A stretch of 64,000 nt of DNA, from NCBI GenBank assembly GCA_023250155.1, contig JAHFBG010000009.1, positions 57,213-121,212 of the forward strand. The letters are read 5' to 3'. Origin of the DNA: Candidatus Melainabacteria bacterium. Lineage in GTDB: Bacteria > Cyanobacteriota > Vampirovibrionia > 2-02-FULL-35-15. Positions within the stretch are counted from its first letter, which is position 1. Each line of letters opens with the position of its first letter. Under the pieces are notes generated by a model, which had not been told where the DNA came from, ran no database searches, and was given only the letters and a program-made list of their open reading frames with translations. The position numbers were made by a program, and so were the translations under genes. This document shows positions 45,201 through 54,145 of the stretch, in pieces.

Positions 45201-47370
45201 TGCTGTTTTGACCTATTCTTAGATCACTTGAATTTGTAATAGAGCTTTGTTCAGAAGAAATAGAGTCTGAACCATCTGCCATACCATCTACATAAATGGT
45301 TAAGTTTCCTGTTCTTTTAAATACAGCAGCCACATGATGCCATGAATTGTTAGAAATAGCATACTGAGCACCATCTACTTCTATTCTATCTGCACTCCCA
45401 TCCCCGATAATAGCACCAAAGTAACCGGAAGGATTTTTAAATATTTGAAAACCTGCATTCATACTGCTAGAAATATCTCTCTTGCAAAGAATATTTTCAA
45501 CAGAAGTATTTCTATATGGCATTTTTACTAATGCTTCAAGAGTAAAATCATTTGTAGTCTGATTTAAAATATTTCCACACTGAATATAATCATCTGTACC
45601 ATCAAAAGTTAATCCCCCATTATAATTAAGTTCTGTGGGAGTAGGTGTAGTAAGTGAAACACTACCAATCATACAAGATACAGAACTGATTGAGGCAATA
45701 TCATTATCTCCATAAAATGTTTTATTTGTATCTGAAACATAAACGTTAAAAGTATCACCAGCTTTTTTATGCGTAGCATTTATAAAATTTTCATCACCTT
45801 TTATCCCTGGAGGTAATATATCTGCACACTGATATCTATAACCTTCAGCTATATAATTCTGTCTGACTTGTGCATCTGAAAGTGCTGCATTATAAATCCT
45901 AAGTCTGCCTATTTGTCCCATAAAATAAACACTATTAGAAATACAACAGAGTCCACCACTGCTTGTAGTAGATGCAGTTAATCCTGGTGCAAGCCCAACA
46001 AGAAAATTGTTCGTACTAGTAATGCTTGTAAGTACACCCATTGTAGTAACTGTAGAATCTGGTACTCCATCTAAATAGGTTTTTACATTTGTTCCATCCC
46101 ATGTTCCCACTATATGATGCCAAGTATTTGGTGCTTTAAATGTACTGCTGCCAGATGCATATGGGATTTGCTGAGGAGTAGTACAGGTCACTGTAGCTGA
46201 TGGAGAAGAGGGAAAATTAAGAGATGATGTATCAGAATATTGATAAATAGTCCCACTGTCTACAAGTCCAAACCTAACAGTATTAGTTGGCGTTGTAATA
46301 GGAGTAATACAAGGACAATAACAACCACCCTCTACGCTTAAGAAATAACCTCTAGTACCAGTTCCTGCTGAGGTATTAAGACTACCATTTCCAGCAACTG
46401 TACCACAAATAGCATATGGAGCCGAATTTAAGATGTCACGATTTATCCATGTTTCTACGGAAAAGCTATTTGTTAAAGTAAACTTCAAGGCACTACCTGG
46501 ATCTGTCCCAGTATCCACATAGTTTAAAGTAGGATATGTTGTCGGAGCAGGAAGTGATACTTCACCAGAAAACTTTAATGCTGAAGGTATACTAACTGAG
46601 TTTAATCCATCCCATCCAGAATAGCCATTAGTAGATCCTGTAGGCTGAGGAAAGTTAGTTAAAACCCCATTATTTCCCATACTACTTGTAAGGTCTGTCC
46701 AAAGAGCTGTAGTAATAGTATTTGAAGCTGGTGTATTTCCATTGTTTATATTGCTTGCACTAAAGCTTAAAACACCATTTGTAGTAAGGACCATGAGTTG
46801 AGCTAAAGTAGGTTCTGACATAACAATGGTTTTAAGCAGTGCTGGTGGTGGGCTTACCTTAACAGTTGGATAAATCTTATAGTAAGTGTTAACTATTCTT
46901 TTTTCTGATAAAGCTTGGTGAGTACTTTTAAAGTATGAAATTTGTTCTTTATCATATTTGTCTTTTAAATCAAGAATTAAATCTTTGATTTTTATACTAT
47001 TTTCTTCTAAAGAAAAAGATTTTATTTTTCTTCCATGATTATAAAAATATATCTTGTGTTTAGCTTGTGAATATTTAACCGTCAAATAATAATCAGCAAT
47101 TTTAAATCTTTCATCTTTTTTTTTGTTGAGCAATTCAACCCTAGAACCATTGTTTAAAATAATATCTATTATGCCTTTATTTACTGACAAGGTATTAGGA
47201 CTTTCTGACAAAATATTTTGTCCTGGTGCTAAATATATTTCTACAGTACCATCTTGAATTAAAGATGCAAAAGAATAAGAACCTAATAAAAAAATAGCAA
47301 TGACAAAAATTATAATTAGTTGATAGTTTTTAATTGTACTAATTTTCACTAACCTTAATTTTATACTCAA
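42250..47370 (-). CDS. Large exported LamG/Ig-like surface protein (1706 aa)
   Basis: A signal peptide (QLIIIFVIAIFLLGSYSFAS) is followed by a FecR-like beta segment (GTVEIYLAPGQNILSE). Three LamG/concanavalin-type domains come next, with the phrases LTFDGTDDYIQCGN, NSWHHVAAVFKRTGNLTIYVDG and NVRIYSRALSSDEV. Two cadherin-like or Ig-like modules follow (FTFTPNATHSGMNYSFAVQATDNIG and its relative). A Ser/Thr/Gly linker (about 1410-1450) leads to a beta-rich C-terminal region. That region resembles the C-terminus of the Ser-rich protein at 58711-61275 (LIIVGANIFNKEIF versus LILRGNSLYTRELL; SVLTPYGQ versus LATPRGI). It is the first gene of a six-gene operon and likely binds glycans at the surface. 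Confidence 0.85.
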   Translation of the reverse strand: MSIKLRLVKISTIKNYQLIIIFVIAIFLLGSYSFASLIQDGTVEIYLAPGQNILSESPNTLSVNKGIIDIILNNGSRVELLNKKKDERFKIADYYLTVKYSQAKHKIYFYNHGRKIKSFSLEENSIKIKDLILDLKDKYDKEQISYFKSTHQALSEKRIVNTYYKIYPTVKVSPPPALLKTIVMSEPTLAQLMVLTTNGVLSFSASNINNGNTPASNTITTALWTDLTSSMGNNGVLTNFPQPTGSTNGYSGWDGLNSVSIPSALKFSGEVSLPAPTTYPTLNYVDTGTDPGSALKFTLTNSFSVETWINRDILNSAPYAICGTVAGNGSLNTSAGTGTRGYFLSVEGGCYCPCITPITTPTNTVRFGLVDSGTIYQYSDTSSLNFPSSPSATVTCTTPQQIPYASGSSTFKAPNTWHHIVGTWDGTNVKTYLDGVPDSTVTTMGVLTSITSTNNFLVGLAPGLTASTTSSGGLCCISNSVYFMGQIGRLRIYNAALSDAQVRQNYIAEGYRYQCADILPPGIKGDENFINATHKKAGDTFNVYVSDTNKTFYGDNDIASISSVSCMIGSVSLTTPTPTELNYNGGLTFDGTDDYIQCGNILNQTTNDFTLEALVKMPYRNTSVENILCKRDISSSMNAGFQIFKNPSGYFGAIIGDGSADRIEVDGAQYAISNNSWHHVAAVFKRTGNLTIYVDGMADGSDSISSEQSSITNSSDLRIGQNSTGTETFRGSIANVRIYSRALSSDEVYRNARYRLEPFDFHNLLAWWKFDDATSNPGTNTLAAKKWDTATNAVIADATLNGTLTNFGLISTSTNGWASQFQHAYNINKYVFTVPTFPADTLNQVEEFNCTLTDAATNTVTEEVSDVFVSKQPTVFTNIVNNSTYKLADIFTITAVDSSPASGLFTNPTVPSSVVDVNTFTPTCNITSFTTLKKAITFDGINDYVSVGNAGSNIRTISFWANPGSITTNLLELSSSINITASAGAIMATGITNPIIYVNGAASNNLTANVWQYITVVSDTDLNASSVNIGRVGNSYYAGQLDDVQFYSRSLSQNETTRLYNTPGRVINAFKLEEWLRFERLEDTNLNGVLDNIRDFSSAGRPGTLNNYGSALTSALVDSTVSGIIDGTIGTCDVTITSSNPPGPLNSNTKTLTTSASNSLTQSGTETKTINLLRDQKPAIPTVLSANVGSTSLGLTGSYTVGIGQTLAVNFTSLDPDIGNTVTLSLVNPAPVGTFTSNAPSNPGTGNFTFTPNATHSGMNYSFAVQATDNIGTMADGTVAVSFSVNNNTPPTKPTISSALIDDKSVDKNGTYTIGLGQKITLGFNAIDPDANSTVALSLVNPPGIGVFAPVVGTGDASFVYTAISNDAGMTFNFNVRATDNFSVNSASDLPISLTIQQAPITVINTSSTSSTTGGSTTSTGGSTTSTGGGSTTSSTTSGSLSSSGQAPIEVTQEDLNNLPLIDKAEFIKFPVGYVEGLQENINYLLANSENAFLIPKEAPITEDLLSLKLNQAKLLVRIIDKNQKEFDVLTFPVLTLLETKPILFQTKLIPNEISDGEATLVLIVDKEPIAKFNISIIHPPLKAANATLTNLLKPSISLVSITKKIKTLKLIIVGANIFNKEIFKEGNTVPTETIQTSISLLPRDGLELQSFKISKISKINAQSKITTVYKLIDTIPQKLTLSVLTPYGQTLKTINSVSTIISGKK

Positions 47371-47441
47371 ACAAGGTTATTTATAAGAATTAGATTTACT
47401 TTGGTTCATTATTTTATAAAAGTTTACGTATTGTCGCTTGT

Positions 47442-47891
47442 TTAACCACCACAATCACTAGTACTGCTAGTAGCACAAACATTTGTAGGTTTTTTATTCC
47501 CAACAAATTCAAGCGTTATATCTTTATCACCCATAGAAAAAGATGTACCACAGCCACAAGATTTTTTTGCATTTGGATTGTCAAAGACAAAACCCCTACC
47601 AGTTAATCCTCCCTGATAATCCAGCGTAATTCCATTTATATAAAGTGCACTTTTCGGATCCACTAAAATCTTAATTCCATCATATTCATCTACATAGTCA
47701 TTTTCTTTATGTTTATCAAACTCCATATGATACGAAAGTCCAGAACATCCTCCTGCTAATAAGCTTAAGCGAATGCCATCGGGATTGTTTGCTTCTTTTT
47801 GAATAAGCTTTAGTAATTCTTCTTTACCACTATCAGTCAAATTAACTATTTTTGATTTTTCATTATTTGACTTTTGATTAGATGTTTCCAT
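47442..47891 (-). CDS. sufA: A-type Fe-S cluster carrier (SufA/ErpA family)
   Basis: The 149-residue protein has the HesB/IscA domain: VNLTDSGKEELLKLI, RLSLLAGGCSGLSYHMEF and GRGFVFDNPNAKKSCGCGTSF. The three cluster cysteines (49, 112, 114) are present. A polar N-terminal extension and a C-terminal tail with further cysteines (NVCATSSTSDCGG) are longer than in SufA. It is divergent from the Rrf2 regulator and shares with it a 141-base intergenic region carrying an operator-like inverted repeat. It passes Fe-S clusters from SufBCD to target proteins. Confidence 0.92.
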   Translation of the reverse strand: METSNQKSNNEKSKIVNLTDSGKEELLKLIQKEANNPDGIRLSLLAGGCSGLSYHMEFDKHKENDYVDEYDGIKILVDPKSALYINGITLDYQGGLTGRGFVFDNPNAKKSCGCGTSFSMGDKDITLEFVGNKKPTNVCATSSTSDCGG

Positions 47892-47985
47892 AAACTTACT
47901 CCTTGCATTAAGCTAGACACAATTACTTTTTTATAAACTATCATTTATTCAACCCTATTTACTACTATTATACCCAGGTTTCTTA

Positions 47986-48009
47986 AATCTTGACAAATAG
48001 TTCAAGATT
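47986..48009. promoter_or_regulatory. Operator-like inverted repeat overlapping the rrf2 promoter
   Basis: AATCTTGA (47986-47993) and TCAAGATT (48002-48009) form a perfect 8-base inverted repeat with an 8-base spacer. It overlaps a TTGACA -35 box (47990-47995); a TATAAT -10 box is at 48015-48020 (spacer 19, or 17 to TGTATA), and the ATG at 48033 follows almost at once. A second copy with the same spacing stands before sufC. The layout suits autorepression by the Rrf2 protein encoded just downstream. Confidence 0.75.
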
Positions 48010-48032
48010 AAGTGTATAATTAGATTAAAATC

Positions 48033-48497
48033 ATGAAAATCACAGCACAAGAAGAATACGGATTAAGATGCTTACTACAAGTGGCTCAACTTACCATGAA
48101 GGACGAGTTGGCTTCTTTAGAAGGTATTGCTAATGCAGAACATATTACACCTGATTATGCTGCTAAATTGTTATCCACATTACGACAGGGGGATTTCATT
48201 GAAAGCGTTCGTGGAAAAAGTGGTGGTTACAAGTTAAAAAGAGCGCCTGAAAATATTTCTCTGGATGATGTTATTCGACACCTTAGCGGAGAATTGTTTG
48301 AATCCCAATCCTGCCAACAATTTTCAGGAAATGATTCAAATTGTATTCATATTAGTTGTTGTTCTATAAGATCAGTATGGCTATCGATATCACAAATTCT
48401 TTTTAATATTCTTAAACAACTAACTTTAAAAGATTTACTAAATAAAGAAGATGTTTTGACTAAATATTTAAGGAAAGAATTGGTTATTAGTATATAA
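48033..48497 (+). CDS. Rrf2-family Fe-S cluster regulator of the suf genes (IscR/SufR-like)
   Basis: This 154-residue winged-helix regulator has the Rrf2 start MKITAQEEYGLRCLLQVAQ, the recognition region ITPDYAAKLLSTLRQGDFIESVRGKSGGYKLKR, and a C-terminal cysteine group (Cys94, 104, 109, 110). That group can hold a [2Fe-2S] cluster as in IscR. It probably senses cluster supply and controls its own gene and the suf operon through the inverted repeats at 47986-48009 and 48540-48563. The ATG lies about a dozen bases after the -10 box, so the leader is very short and lacks a ribosome-binding site. Position and cysteines make this assignment strong; the name SufR would be by function only. Confidence 0.92.
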   Translation: MKITAQEEYGLRCLLQVAQLTMKDELASLEGIANAEHITPDYAAKLLSTLRQGDFIESVRGKSGGYKLKRAPENISLDDVIRHLSGELFESQSCQQFSGNDSNCIHISCCSIRSVWLSISQILFNILKQLTLKDLLNKEDVLTKYLRKELVISI

Positions 48498-48539
48498 ATA
48501 ATTAAGGAGAAAATAAAAATTAAAAACAAAAATGTTCTA

Positions 48540-48571
48540 AATCTTGAAAAGTATGTCAAGTATATTACAAT
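48540..48571 (+). promoter_or_regulatory. sufC promoter with operator-like inverted repeat
   Basis: AATCTTGA (48540-48547) and TCAAGTAT (48556-48563), with an 8-base spacer, match the repeat before the rrf2 gene, the second arm being imperfect. A TTGAAA -35 box (48544-48549) and TACAAT -10 box (48566-48571) have a 16-base spacer. AAGGAG lies 12 bases before the sufC ATG at 48601. An Rrf2 protein bound here would cover the -35 box and spacer and repress. Confidence 0.7.
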
Positions 48572-48600
48572 AGAGCATGAAATAAGGAGAAACAAAGAAA

Positions 48601-49383
48601 ATGACGATGCTGCTTAAAATAGAAGACTTACATATAGAAATCAGTGAAAAAGAAATTTTGCACGGAGTAAATCTTGAAATAAACAAAGGTGAAGTTCATG
48701 TCCTTATGGGACGAAATGGTTCTGGAAAGAGTACCCTTTCAAACACTTTAATGGGACACCCTGCTTATAAAGTATCCAGTGGCTCTATAACTTTTGATGG
48801 ACAAGTAATAAACAATCTAAAACCAAATGAAAGAGCTAAGTTGGGCTTGTTTCTAGGATTCCAATATCCCCTTAGTATTCCAGGTGTAACCGTTGCAAAT
48901 TTTTTAAGACAAGCAAATAAAGCATTAAGAGGAGACTCTACATCACCAAGAGATTTCAGAAAACTCCTTTATGAAAAAATGGATGACTTAGAAATAGATC
49001 ATGCTTTTGCTACACGATATATAAATGATGGATTTTCAGGCGGAGAAAAAAAACGCATGGAAATCTTACAGATGGCAATGCTTGAACCAAAGTTTGTGAT
49101 TTTAGATGAGCCTGATTCAGGTTTAGATATTGATTCATTAAAACTTGTAGCTAATAGCATAAACAGATATAAAGAAAAAAATCCACATGTTGGGATATTG
49201 CTGGTTACCCACTACCAAAGAATCCTTGACTACATAAAGCCTGATAAAGTGCATGTCTTTGTAGAGGGAAATGTTGTTGAATCCGGAGGACCAGAGCTAG
49301 CGTTGGAATTAGAAAAGAAGGGTTATGACTGGCTTACAGTGAGGGAAGAAGAAAAAAGACAATTGGTAGAAGATAAAAGATAA
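48601..49383 (+). CDS. sufC: Fe-S assembly ATPase SufC
   Basis: This is the ABC-type ATPase of the SufBCD scaffold. Walker A is GRNGSGKST (37-45), the signature FSGGEKKR, and Walker B FVILDEPDSGLD. SufC-specific text includes LMGHPAYKVSSGSITFDGQ and LGLFLGFQYPLSIPGVTVANF. The first ATG at 48601 is best placed after AAGGAG; another ATG at 48607 is in frame. It is the first gene of the operon sufC-sufB-sufD-Rieske-sufS-sufU-sufT, 16 bases before sufB. The last residues (EEKRQLVEDKR) come from a purine-rich repeat tract. Confidence 0.97.
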   Translation: MTMLLKIEDLHIEISEKEILHGVNLEINKGEVHVLMGRNGSGKSTLSNTLMGHPAYKVSSGSITFDGQVINNLKPNERAKLGLFLGFQYPLSIPGVTVANFLRQANKALRGDSTSPRDFRKLLYEKMDDLEIDHAFATRYINDGFSGGEKKRMEILQMAMLEPKFVILDEPDSGLDIDSLKLVANSINRYKEKNPHVGILLVTHYQRILDYIKPDKVHVFVEGNVVESGGPELALELEKKGYDWLTVREEEKRQLVEDKR

Positions 49384-49399
49384 ATCTGAAAGGTAAAAA

Positions 49400-50800
49400 A
49401 TGTCAACAGAATTAAATCAAGAATATCAATATGGCTTTCACGATGTTGAAAACTATACATTTAAGTCAGGAAGAGGGCTTACTATTGATCTTGTTACAAA
49501 AATGTCTAAGATGAAAAAAGAACCTCAATGGATGACTGAGTTTAGACTCAAAGCATTAGATACATTCTTTAAGAAGCCTATGCCTAAATGGGGGAATACT
49601 GAACTTTTAAAGGAAATAGATTTTGAAAATATTTTTTACTATGTAAAACCTACTGAAAATCAAGGAAAAACTTGGGATGAAGTACCAAAAGAAATTAAAA
49701 ATACATTTGATAGATTGGGAATACCTGAAGCAGAAAGAAAATTTTTAGCTGGTGTTTCTGCACAATACGAATCAGAAGTTATTTACCATTCTCTTAGAGA
49801 AGATTTAAAAAAGCTTGGTGTAATTTTTCTTGACATGGACAGTGGTTTAAGAGAATATCCTGAAATAGTAAAGAAATACTTTGCGACAATAATTCCACCA
49901 GAAGACAATAAATTTGCTGCACTAAACAGTGCTGTGTGGTCAGGAGGATCATTTATATATGTTCCACCTCATACAAACGTAGAAATCCCACTACAAGCAT
50001 ATTTCAGGATAAACACTGAAAATATGGGTCAGTTTGAAAGAACTCTTATCATTGCTGATGAAGGTAGTTCAGTACATTATATAGAAGGTTGTACTGCTCC
50101 AACATACAGTTCAGATTCTCTACATTCTGCAGTAGTTGAACTCCTTGCACTTAAAGGAGCAAAGATTAGATACACGACTATTCAAAACTGGTCTAAGAAT
50201 GTTTTTAATCTTGTAACGAAACGAGCAGTTGCACATGAAGATGCTGTAGTTGAATGGCTTGATGGGAATATGGGTTCAAAACTTACGATGAAATATCCAT
50301 CTATCTATTTAGTCGGTGAAAGAGCACATGGAGAAGTGGTTTCAGTAGCACTTGCAAGTGGAAAAGATCAGCATCAGGATGCAGGAGCAAAAATCGTTCA
50401 TGCAGCACCAAATACAACCTCAGTAATTATCTCAAAATCAATTTCACGAAATGGTGGTAGAGCAAGCTATCGAGGGCTTTTAAAAGTACATAAGGGTGCT
50501 ACAAATGTCAAATCTACAGTTAAATGTGATGCATTAATGCTAGATGAGCATTCTCGTTCAGATACTTATCCCACAATGGAAATTGCTGAAAAAGATGTAA
50601 GAATTGAACATGAAGCTACCGTAAGCAAAATCGAAGATGAAAAATTGTTTTATCTTATGAGTCGCGGGATTTCAGAAGAACAAGCAAAGCTTATGATTGT
50701 AAATGGTTTTATGGAGGTTTTTGTCAAAGAACTTCCCATGGAATATGCAGTAGAACTAAATCGTTTAATTGAACTTGAAATGGAAGGATCTATAGGATAG
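49400..50800 (+). CDS. sufB: Fe-S assembly scaffold protein SufB
   Basis: The 466-residue protein has the SufB start [20 protein letters not shown], the [12 protein letters not shown] segment, [37 protein letters not shown] with the cysteine in EGCTAP, and [24 protein letters not shown] near the end. SufB, with SufC and SufD, assembles the nascent cluster. The beta-helix core and the normal length are present. A short gap of 16 bases to sufD indicates cotranscription. Confidence 0.98.
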   Translation: MSTELNQEYQYGFHDVENYTFKSGRGLTIDLVTKMSKMKKEPQWMTEFRLKALDTFFKKPMPKWGNTELLKEIDFENIFYYVKPTENQGKTWDEVPKEIKNTFDRLGIPEAERKFLAGVSAQYESEVIYHSLREDLKKLGVIFLDMDSGLREYPEIVKKYFATIIPPEDNKFAALNSAVWSGGSFIYVPPHTNVEIPLQAYFRINTENMGQFERTLIIADEGSSVHYIEGCTAPTYSSDSLHSAVVELLALKGAKIRYTTIQNWSKNVFNLVTKRAVAHEDAVVEWLDGNMGSKLTMKYPSIYLVGERAHGEVVSVALASGKDQHQDAGAKIVHAAPNTTSVIISKSISRNGGRASYRGLLKVHKGATNVKSTVKCDALMLDEHSRSDTYPTMEIAEKDVRIEHEATVSKIEDEKLFYLMSRGISEEQAKLMIVNGFMEVFVKELPMEYAVELNRLIELEMEGSIG

Positions 50801-50816
50801 AGTTAAAAATTAAACA

Positions 50817-52031
50817 ATGAAGACTGAGGAAAAAACAAAAGACATTAATGAGCCAGCTTGGTTAAAAGAAAAACGACAGTTAGCCTGGGATAATTATATA
50901 AATGAGCCATTACCAGATAGAGTTAGTCATTTATGGAAATACTCAGATCCACAATGGTTTGAAATAAATACTGATAGTTATAAGAATAATATTGCTTCAA
51001 CAAAAGCTGAAATAAGCTTTGAGATAGAGCCTGAAGCAATTAGTAAAGGTGTAATTTTAGGAAAAACTATAGATATTCTTTTAAATAAGAATACAAACAA
51101 TGACTTTTCAAAATTGTTTGGAAGTTTAGCTTCTAACAAATCCAATAGACTGCTTCTATTAAATGAGTCTCTCTGGTCAAGTGGTTATTGTTTACTTATT
51201 CCTAAGGGAGTCAAAGTAACTAAGCCAATCATTTCAAAAATAGGTTTAAGTCCTGAATCAAAGGTTGAAATACTTAGAATATTAATCGTTATGGAAGAAG
51301 GTTCATCTACAAGTTTAATTGAAGATATATTTTCGACTGATGATAGTGAACATAAGACTAATATTGTCACTGAAGTATTTTTAGGTAGCAATGCAAAACT
51401 TGATTATTTGAATCTACAAATACAAAACAAAAACACTACTCATCATGTCTTTCAAAAAGCATTATTAGAAAGCAATTCAGAGCTAGTTAATTTAATAGTT
51501 TCTTTGGGTGGAAAAACTTCTAAAGTAGATTTAGGAGCTGTTTTAAAGGGTGAGAATTCAAGTATATCAACCTATGGAATAGTTTTAGGAGATGGAACAC
51601 AAAGATTTGATCACCACACTACATTAGAGCATATTGGACCTCATACAAAATCAGAGCTTGACTTTAGAGTAGCATTAAAAGACAAAGCTCAATCAGCTTA
51701 TACTGGAAATCTAAAAATCAATCACGAAGCTATAAAAAGCAGTGCCCATCAGGAGAATAGAAATCTGTTGCTATCAAATGATGCAAAAGCTGAATCAATT
51801 CCAGAATTAGAAATTCTTACCAATGATGTACTTAAGTGTAATCATGGTGTTACTGTTGGACGAGTAGACAAAGACCAAATTTACTATTTAATGTCACGTG
51901 GATTAAACGAAAAAGAAGCAGAAAGACTAATCATTGAGGGTTTTCTAGAACCTACCATTTCACGAATCCCAGACGAGAATCAAAAACAAGAAATCGAATT
52001 AAAGGTAAAACTAAAACTAGAGAATTTATAA
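50817..52031 (+). CDS. sufD: Fe-S assembly protein SufD
   Basis: This 404-residue SufB paralogue shows HLWKYSDP, RILIVMEEGSSTSLIEDI, FDHHTTLEHIGPHTKSELDFRVALKDKAQSAYTGNLKI and YYLMSRGLNEKEAERLIIEGF. The conserved His in GDGTQRFDHHT matches the SufD residue needed for cluster formation. It lies two bases before the Rieske gene, so the two are coupled. Confidence 0.97.
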   Translation: MKTEEKTKDINEPAWLKEKRQLAWDNYINEPLPDRVSHLWKYSDPQWFEINTDSYKNNIASTKAEISFEIEPEAISKGVILGKTIDILLNKNTNNDFSKLFGSLASNKSNRLLLLNESLWSSGYCLLIPKGVKVTKPIISKIGLSPESKVEILRILIVMEEGSSTSLIEDIFSTDDSEHKTNIVTEVFLGSNAKLDYLNLQIQNKNTTHHVFQKALLESNSELVNLIVSLGGKTSKVDLGAVLKGENSSISTYGIVLGDGTQRFDHHTTLEHIGPHTKSELDFRVALKDKAQSAYTGNLKINHEAIKSSAHQENRNLLLSNDAKAESIPELEILTNDVLKCNHGVTVGRVDKDQIYYLMSRGLNEKEAERLIIEGFLEPTISRIPDENQKQEIELKVKLKLENL

Positions 52032-52033
52032 AA

Positions 52034-52354
52034 ATGGTTACAAGTACTAAAATAAAAAAATCCGAAATTCAACCAGGGCTTGCAAAATCATATGTGGTTG
52101 GAGATATAAAAATAGTCATTTGTAATATTGGTAATGAATACTATGCCATTGAAGATATTTGTTCTCATGATGATGGAGAATTGGTTTTAGGAGAATCTAA
52201 ATTAACGGAAACCTGTCAGATCGAATGTCCACGACATGGTGCAAGATTTGATGTTAAAACAGGTGAAGCTAAAAGAATGCCAGCCATTGCACCAATTAGA
52301 ACACATAACGTTAGGGTATTAAACGATGAGTTGGAAATTGAAATCACGGAATAG
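52034..52354 (+). CDS. Rieske-type [2Fe-2S] ferredoxin of the suf operon
   Basis: The 106-residue protein has both Rieske boxes: ICSHDDG (Cys43, His45) and IECPRHGARFD (Cys65, His68). It is a soluble bacterial Rieske ferredoxin of the NirD/biphenyl-ferredoxin size. Such genes recur between sufD and sufS in other bacteria and may supply electrons or act as a cluster acceptor. The gap to sufS is five bases. Confidence 0.95.
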   Translation: MVTSTKIKKSEIQPGLAKSYVVGDIKIVICNIGNEYYAIEDICSHDDGELVLGESKLTETCQIECPRHGARFDVKTGEAKRMPAIAPIRTHNVRVLNDELEIEITE

Positions 52355-52359
52355 AAATA

Positions 52360-53700
52360 ATGCTTGATGTAGAAAAAATCAGAAAAGACTTTAAAATCCT
52401 GGGAAGAACAATTTGGGACAATAAATCTTTGGTTTATCTTGACAATGCAGCCACCACTCAAAAACCAAGCAGTGTAATAAATACACTAATTAACTATTAT
52501 GAAAACTATAATGCAAATATACATAGGGGTGTCCACAAACTAGCTGAAGAAGCAACAACAGCATATGAAGAAGTAAGACAAAAAGTTAAAAACTTTATCG
52601 GTGCTTCTTCTAATGAAGAAGTCGTTTTTACAAGGAACACAACAGAATCTATAAACTTACTAGCTTATTCTCTTGGTGAATCATTCTTAAAAAGTGGTGA
52701 TGAGATTTTGCTTTCAGAGATGGAACATCATTCAAATATTGTTCCTTGGTATATGTTAAGAGATAGAAAAGGTAGTAAAAGCATAAAGATAAAGTATATT
52801 CCTATCAATAAAAACTATGAACTTGATTATTCTTCCCTCAAAAAACTTATAAACCGTAAAACTAAAATAATTTCTATCACACATAAATCAAATGTTCTTG
52901 GAACTGTAAATGATATTAAAAAAATCTCAAGGATTATTAAATCAAGTAGTCACTCGCCCCTACTAGTTGTGGATGCCGCTCAAAGTGCACCACATATGAA
53001 GCTCTCATTTAAAGATTTAAAATGTGACTTTTTAGCATTTTCATCACATAAAATGTGTGGACCTACTGGAGTAGGTGTACTTGTAGGCAAAAAAGACTTG
53101 TTTGAAAAAATGTCTCCATTTCTCGGTGGTGGTGAAATGATTAGAAAGGTGACTTTTGAAGGCTTCACTCCAAATGATGTACCCTGGAAGTTTGAAGCAG
53201 GCACACCAAATATTGCTGATGTTATTGCTTTTGGCAGTGCCCTTGACTATCTTGAAAAAATTGGATTAGAAAATATTTATGAGCATGAACTCAAACTGAC
53301 TGAATATACCTTGAACAAACTAAAAAAGTTTAACTTCTTAAAAATATATGGACCAAAAGAACCTGATAAAAGAGTAGGAATTATAACTTTCAGTAATCCT
53401 GTCGTTCACCCACATGACATAGCCACTATTCTCGATCAATATGGTGTTGCTATACGTGCTGGACATCACTGTGCTCAACCTCTAATGAAAAAACTAAGTG
53501 TCGGTGCTACTGCAAGAGCAAGCTTTTATTTTTATAATACATTTGAAGAAATTGACATTTTTATAGATGCTTTAACAAAAGCATTTGATTATTTTGCTGT
53601 TGGGGCATGCAAAGAGTTAAAAAAGGATGAAAGGGAAAAAGATGGGAATGCAAACATTGATGGAAAAAATGCAAAACAATTCACTACCACAATTAGATGA
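52360..53700 (+). CDS. sufS: Cysteine desulfurase SufS
   Basis: SufS releases sulfur from cysteine for cluster assembly. The chain has YLDNAATTQKP, the PLP lysine in SSHKMCGPTG (Lys231) and the catalytic loop cysteine in RAGHHCAQPLM (Cys371). At 446 residues it is about 30-40 longer than usual. The extra C-terminus (KKDEREKDGNANIDGKNAKQ...) overlaps the start of sufU in another frame, so the tail probably arose by stop-codon loss and reads through the sufU start. PLP lysine and Cys are intact, so the enzyme should be active. Confidence 0.96.
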   Translation: MLDVEKIRKDFKILGRTIWDNKSLVYLDNAATTQKPSSVINTLINYYENYNANIHRGVHKLAEEATTAYEEVRQKVKNFIGASSNEEVVFTRNTTESINLLAYSLGESFLKSGDEILLSEMEHHSNIVPWYMLRDRKGSKSIKIKYIPINKNYELDYSSLKKLINRKTKIISITHKSNVLGTVNDIKKISRIIKSSSHSPLLVVDAAQSAPHMKLSFKDLKCDFLAFSSHKMCGPTGVGVLVGKKDLFEKMSPFLGGGEMIRKVTFEGFTPNDVPWKFEAGTPNIADVIAFGSALDYLEKIGLENIYEHELKLTEYTLNKLKKFNFLKIYGPKEPDKRVGIITFSNPVVHPHDIATILDQYGVAIRAGHHCAQPLMKKLSVGATARASFYFYNTFEEIDIFIDALTKAFDYFAVGACKELKKDEREKDGNANIDGKNAKQFTTTIR

Positions 53701-54127
53701 GCTCTACAAAGAAATCATTCTTGAACATTATAGAAAACCTCATGGAAGAGAGCCTTTAGAAAGAGTGGATTACGAAGCTGAAGGAATGAATCCTCTTTGT
53801 GGTGATGAGGTAAAACTATGTCTACAATTAAAAAATAAAAAAATTGAAAAGATTCATCTGGATGGACATGGCTGCTCTATAAGCGTGGCATCAGGCTCTA
53901 TGCTTGCTGATATGTTACGTGGCAAGACTATAAGCGAAGCAAAAGAAATCTCAAAACTTTTAAAAGATATGATGCATAATAAATCTACTGAAGTTAAACC
54001 TGACCTTGGTGATTTAGAAGCATTAGAAGGTGTAAAGAAATTTCCTGTTAGAATAAAATGCGCTTTACTACCCTGGACTACTTTTGAAGAAGCACTTGCT
54101 GGACATGAACATATTGAAATATCGTAA
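53642..54127 (+). CDS. sufU: SufU-type sulfur-transfer/scaffold protein
   Basis: The IscU-like fold carries LDELYKEIILEHYRKPHGREPL, PLCGDEV, HGCSISVASGSM and RIKCALLPW, with the three zinc or cluster cysteines and the Asp of SufU. SufU accepts sulfur from SufS. The frame opens at 53627, but ATG 53642, after AAGGGA, has the better ribosome-binding site; ATG 53660 is another option close to the usual family start. In all cases it overlaps the 3' end of sufS by 40-70 bases, which implies coupled translation. Confidence 0.95.
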   Translation: MGMQTLMEKMQNNSLPQLDELYKEIILEHYRKPHGREPLERVDYEAEGMNPLCGDEVKLCLQLKNKKIEKIHLDGHGCSISVASGSMLADMLRGKTISEAKEISKLLKDMMHNKSTEVKPDLGDLEALEGVKKFPVRIKCALLPWTTFEEALAGHEHIEIS

Positions 54128-54145
54128 AATAAAAAGGAGATAAAA

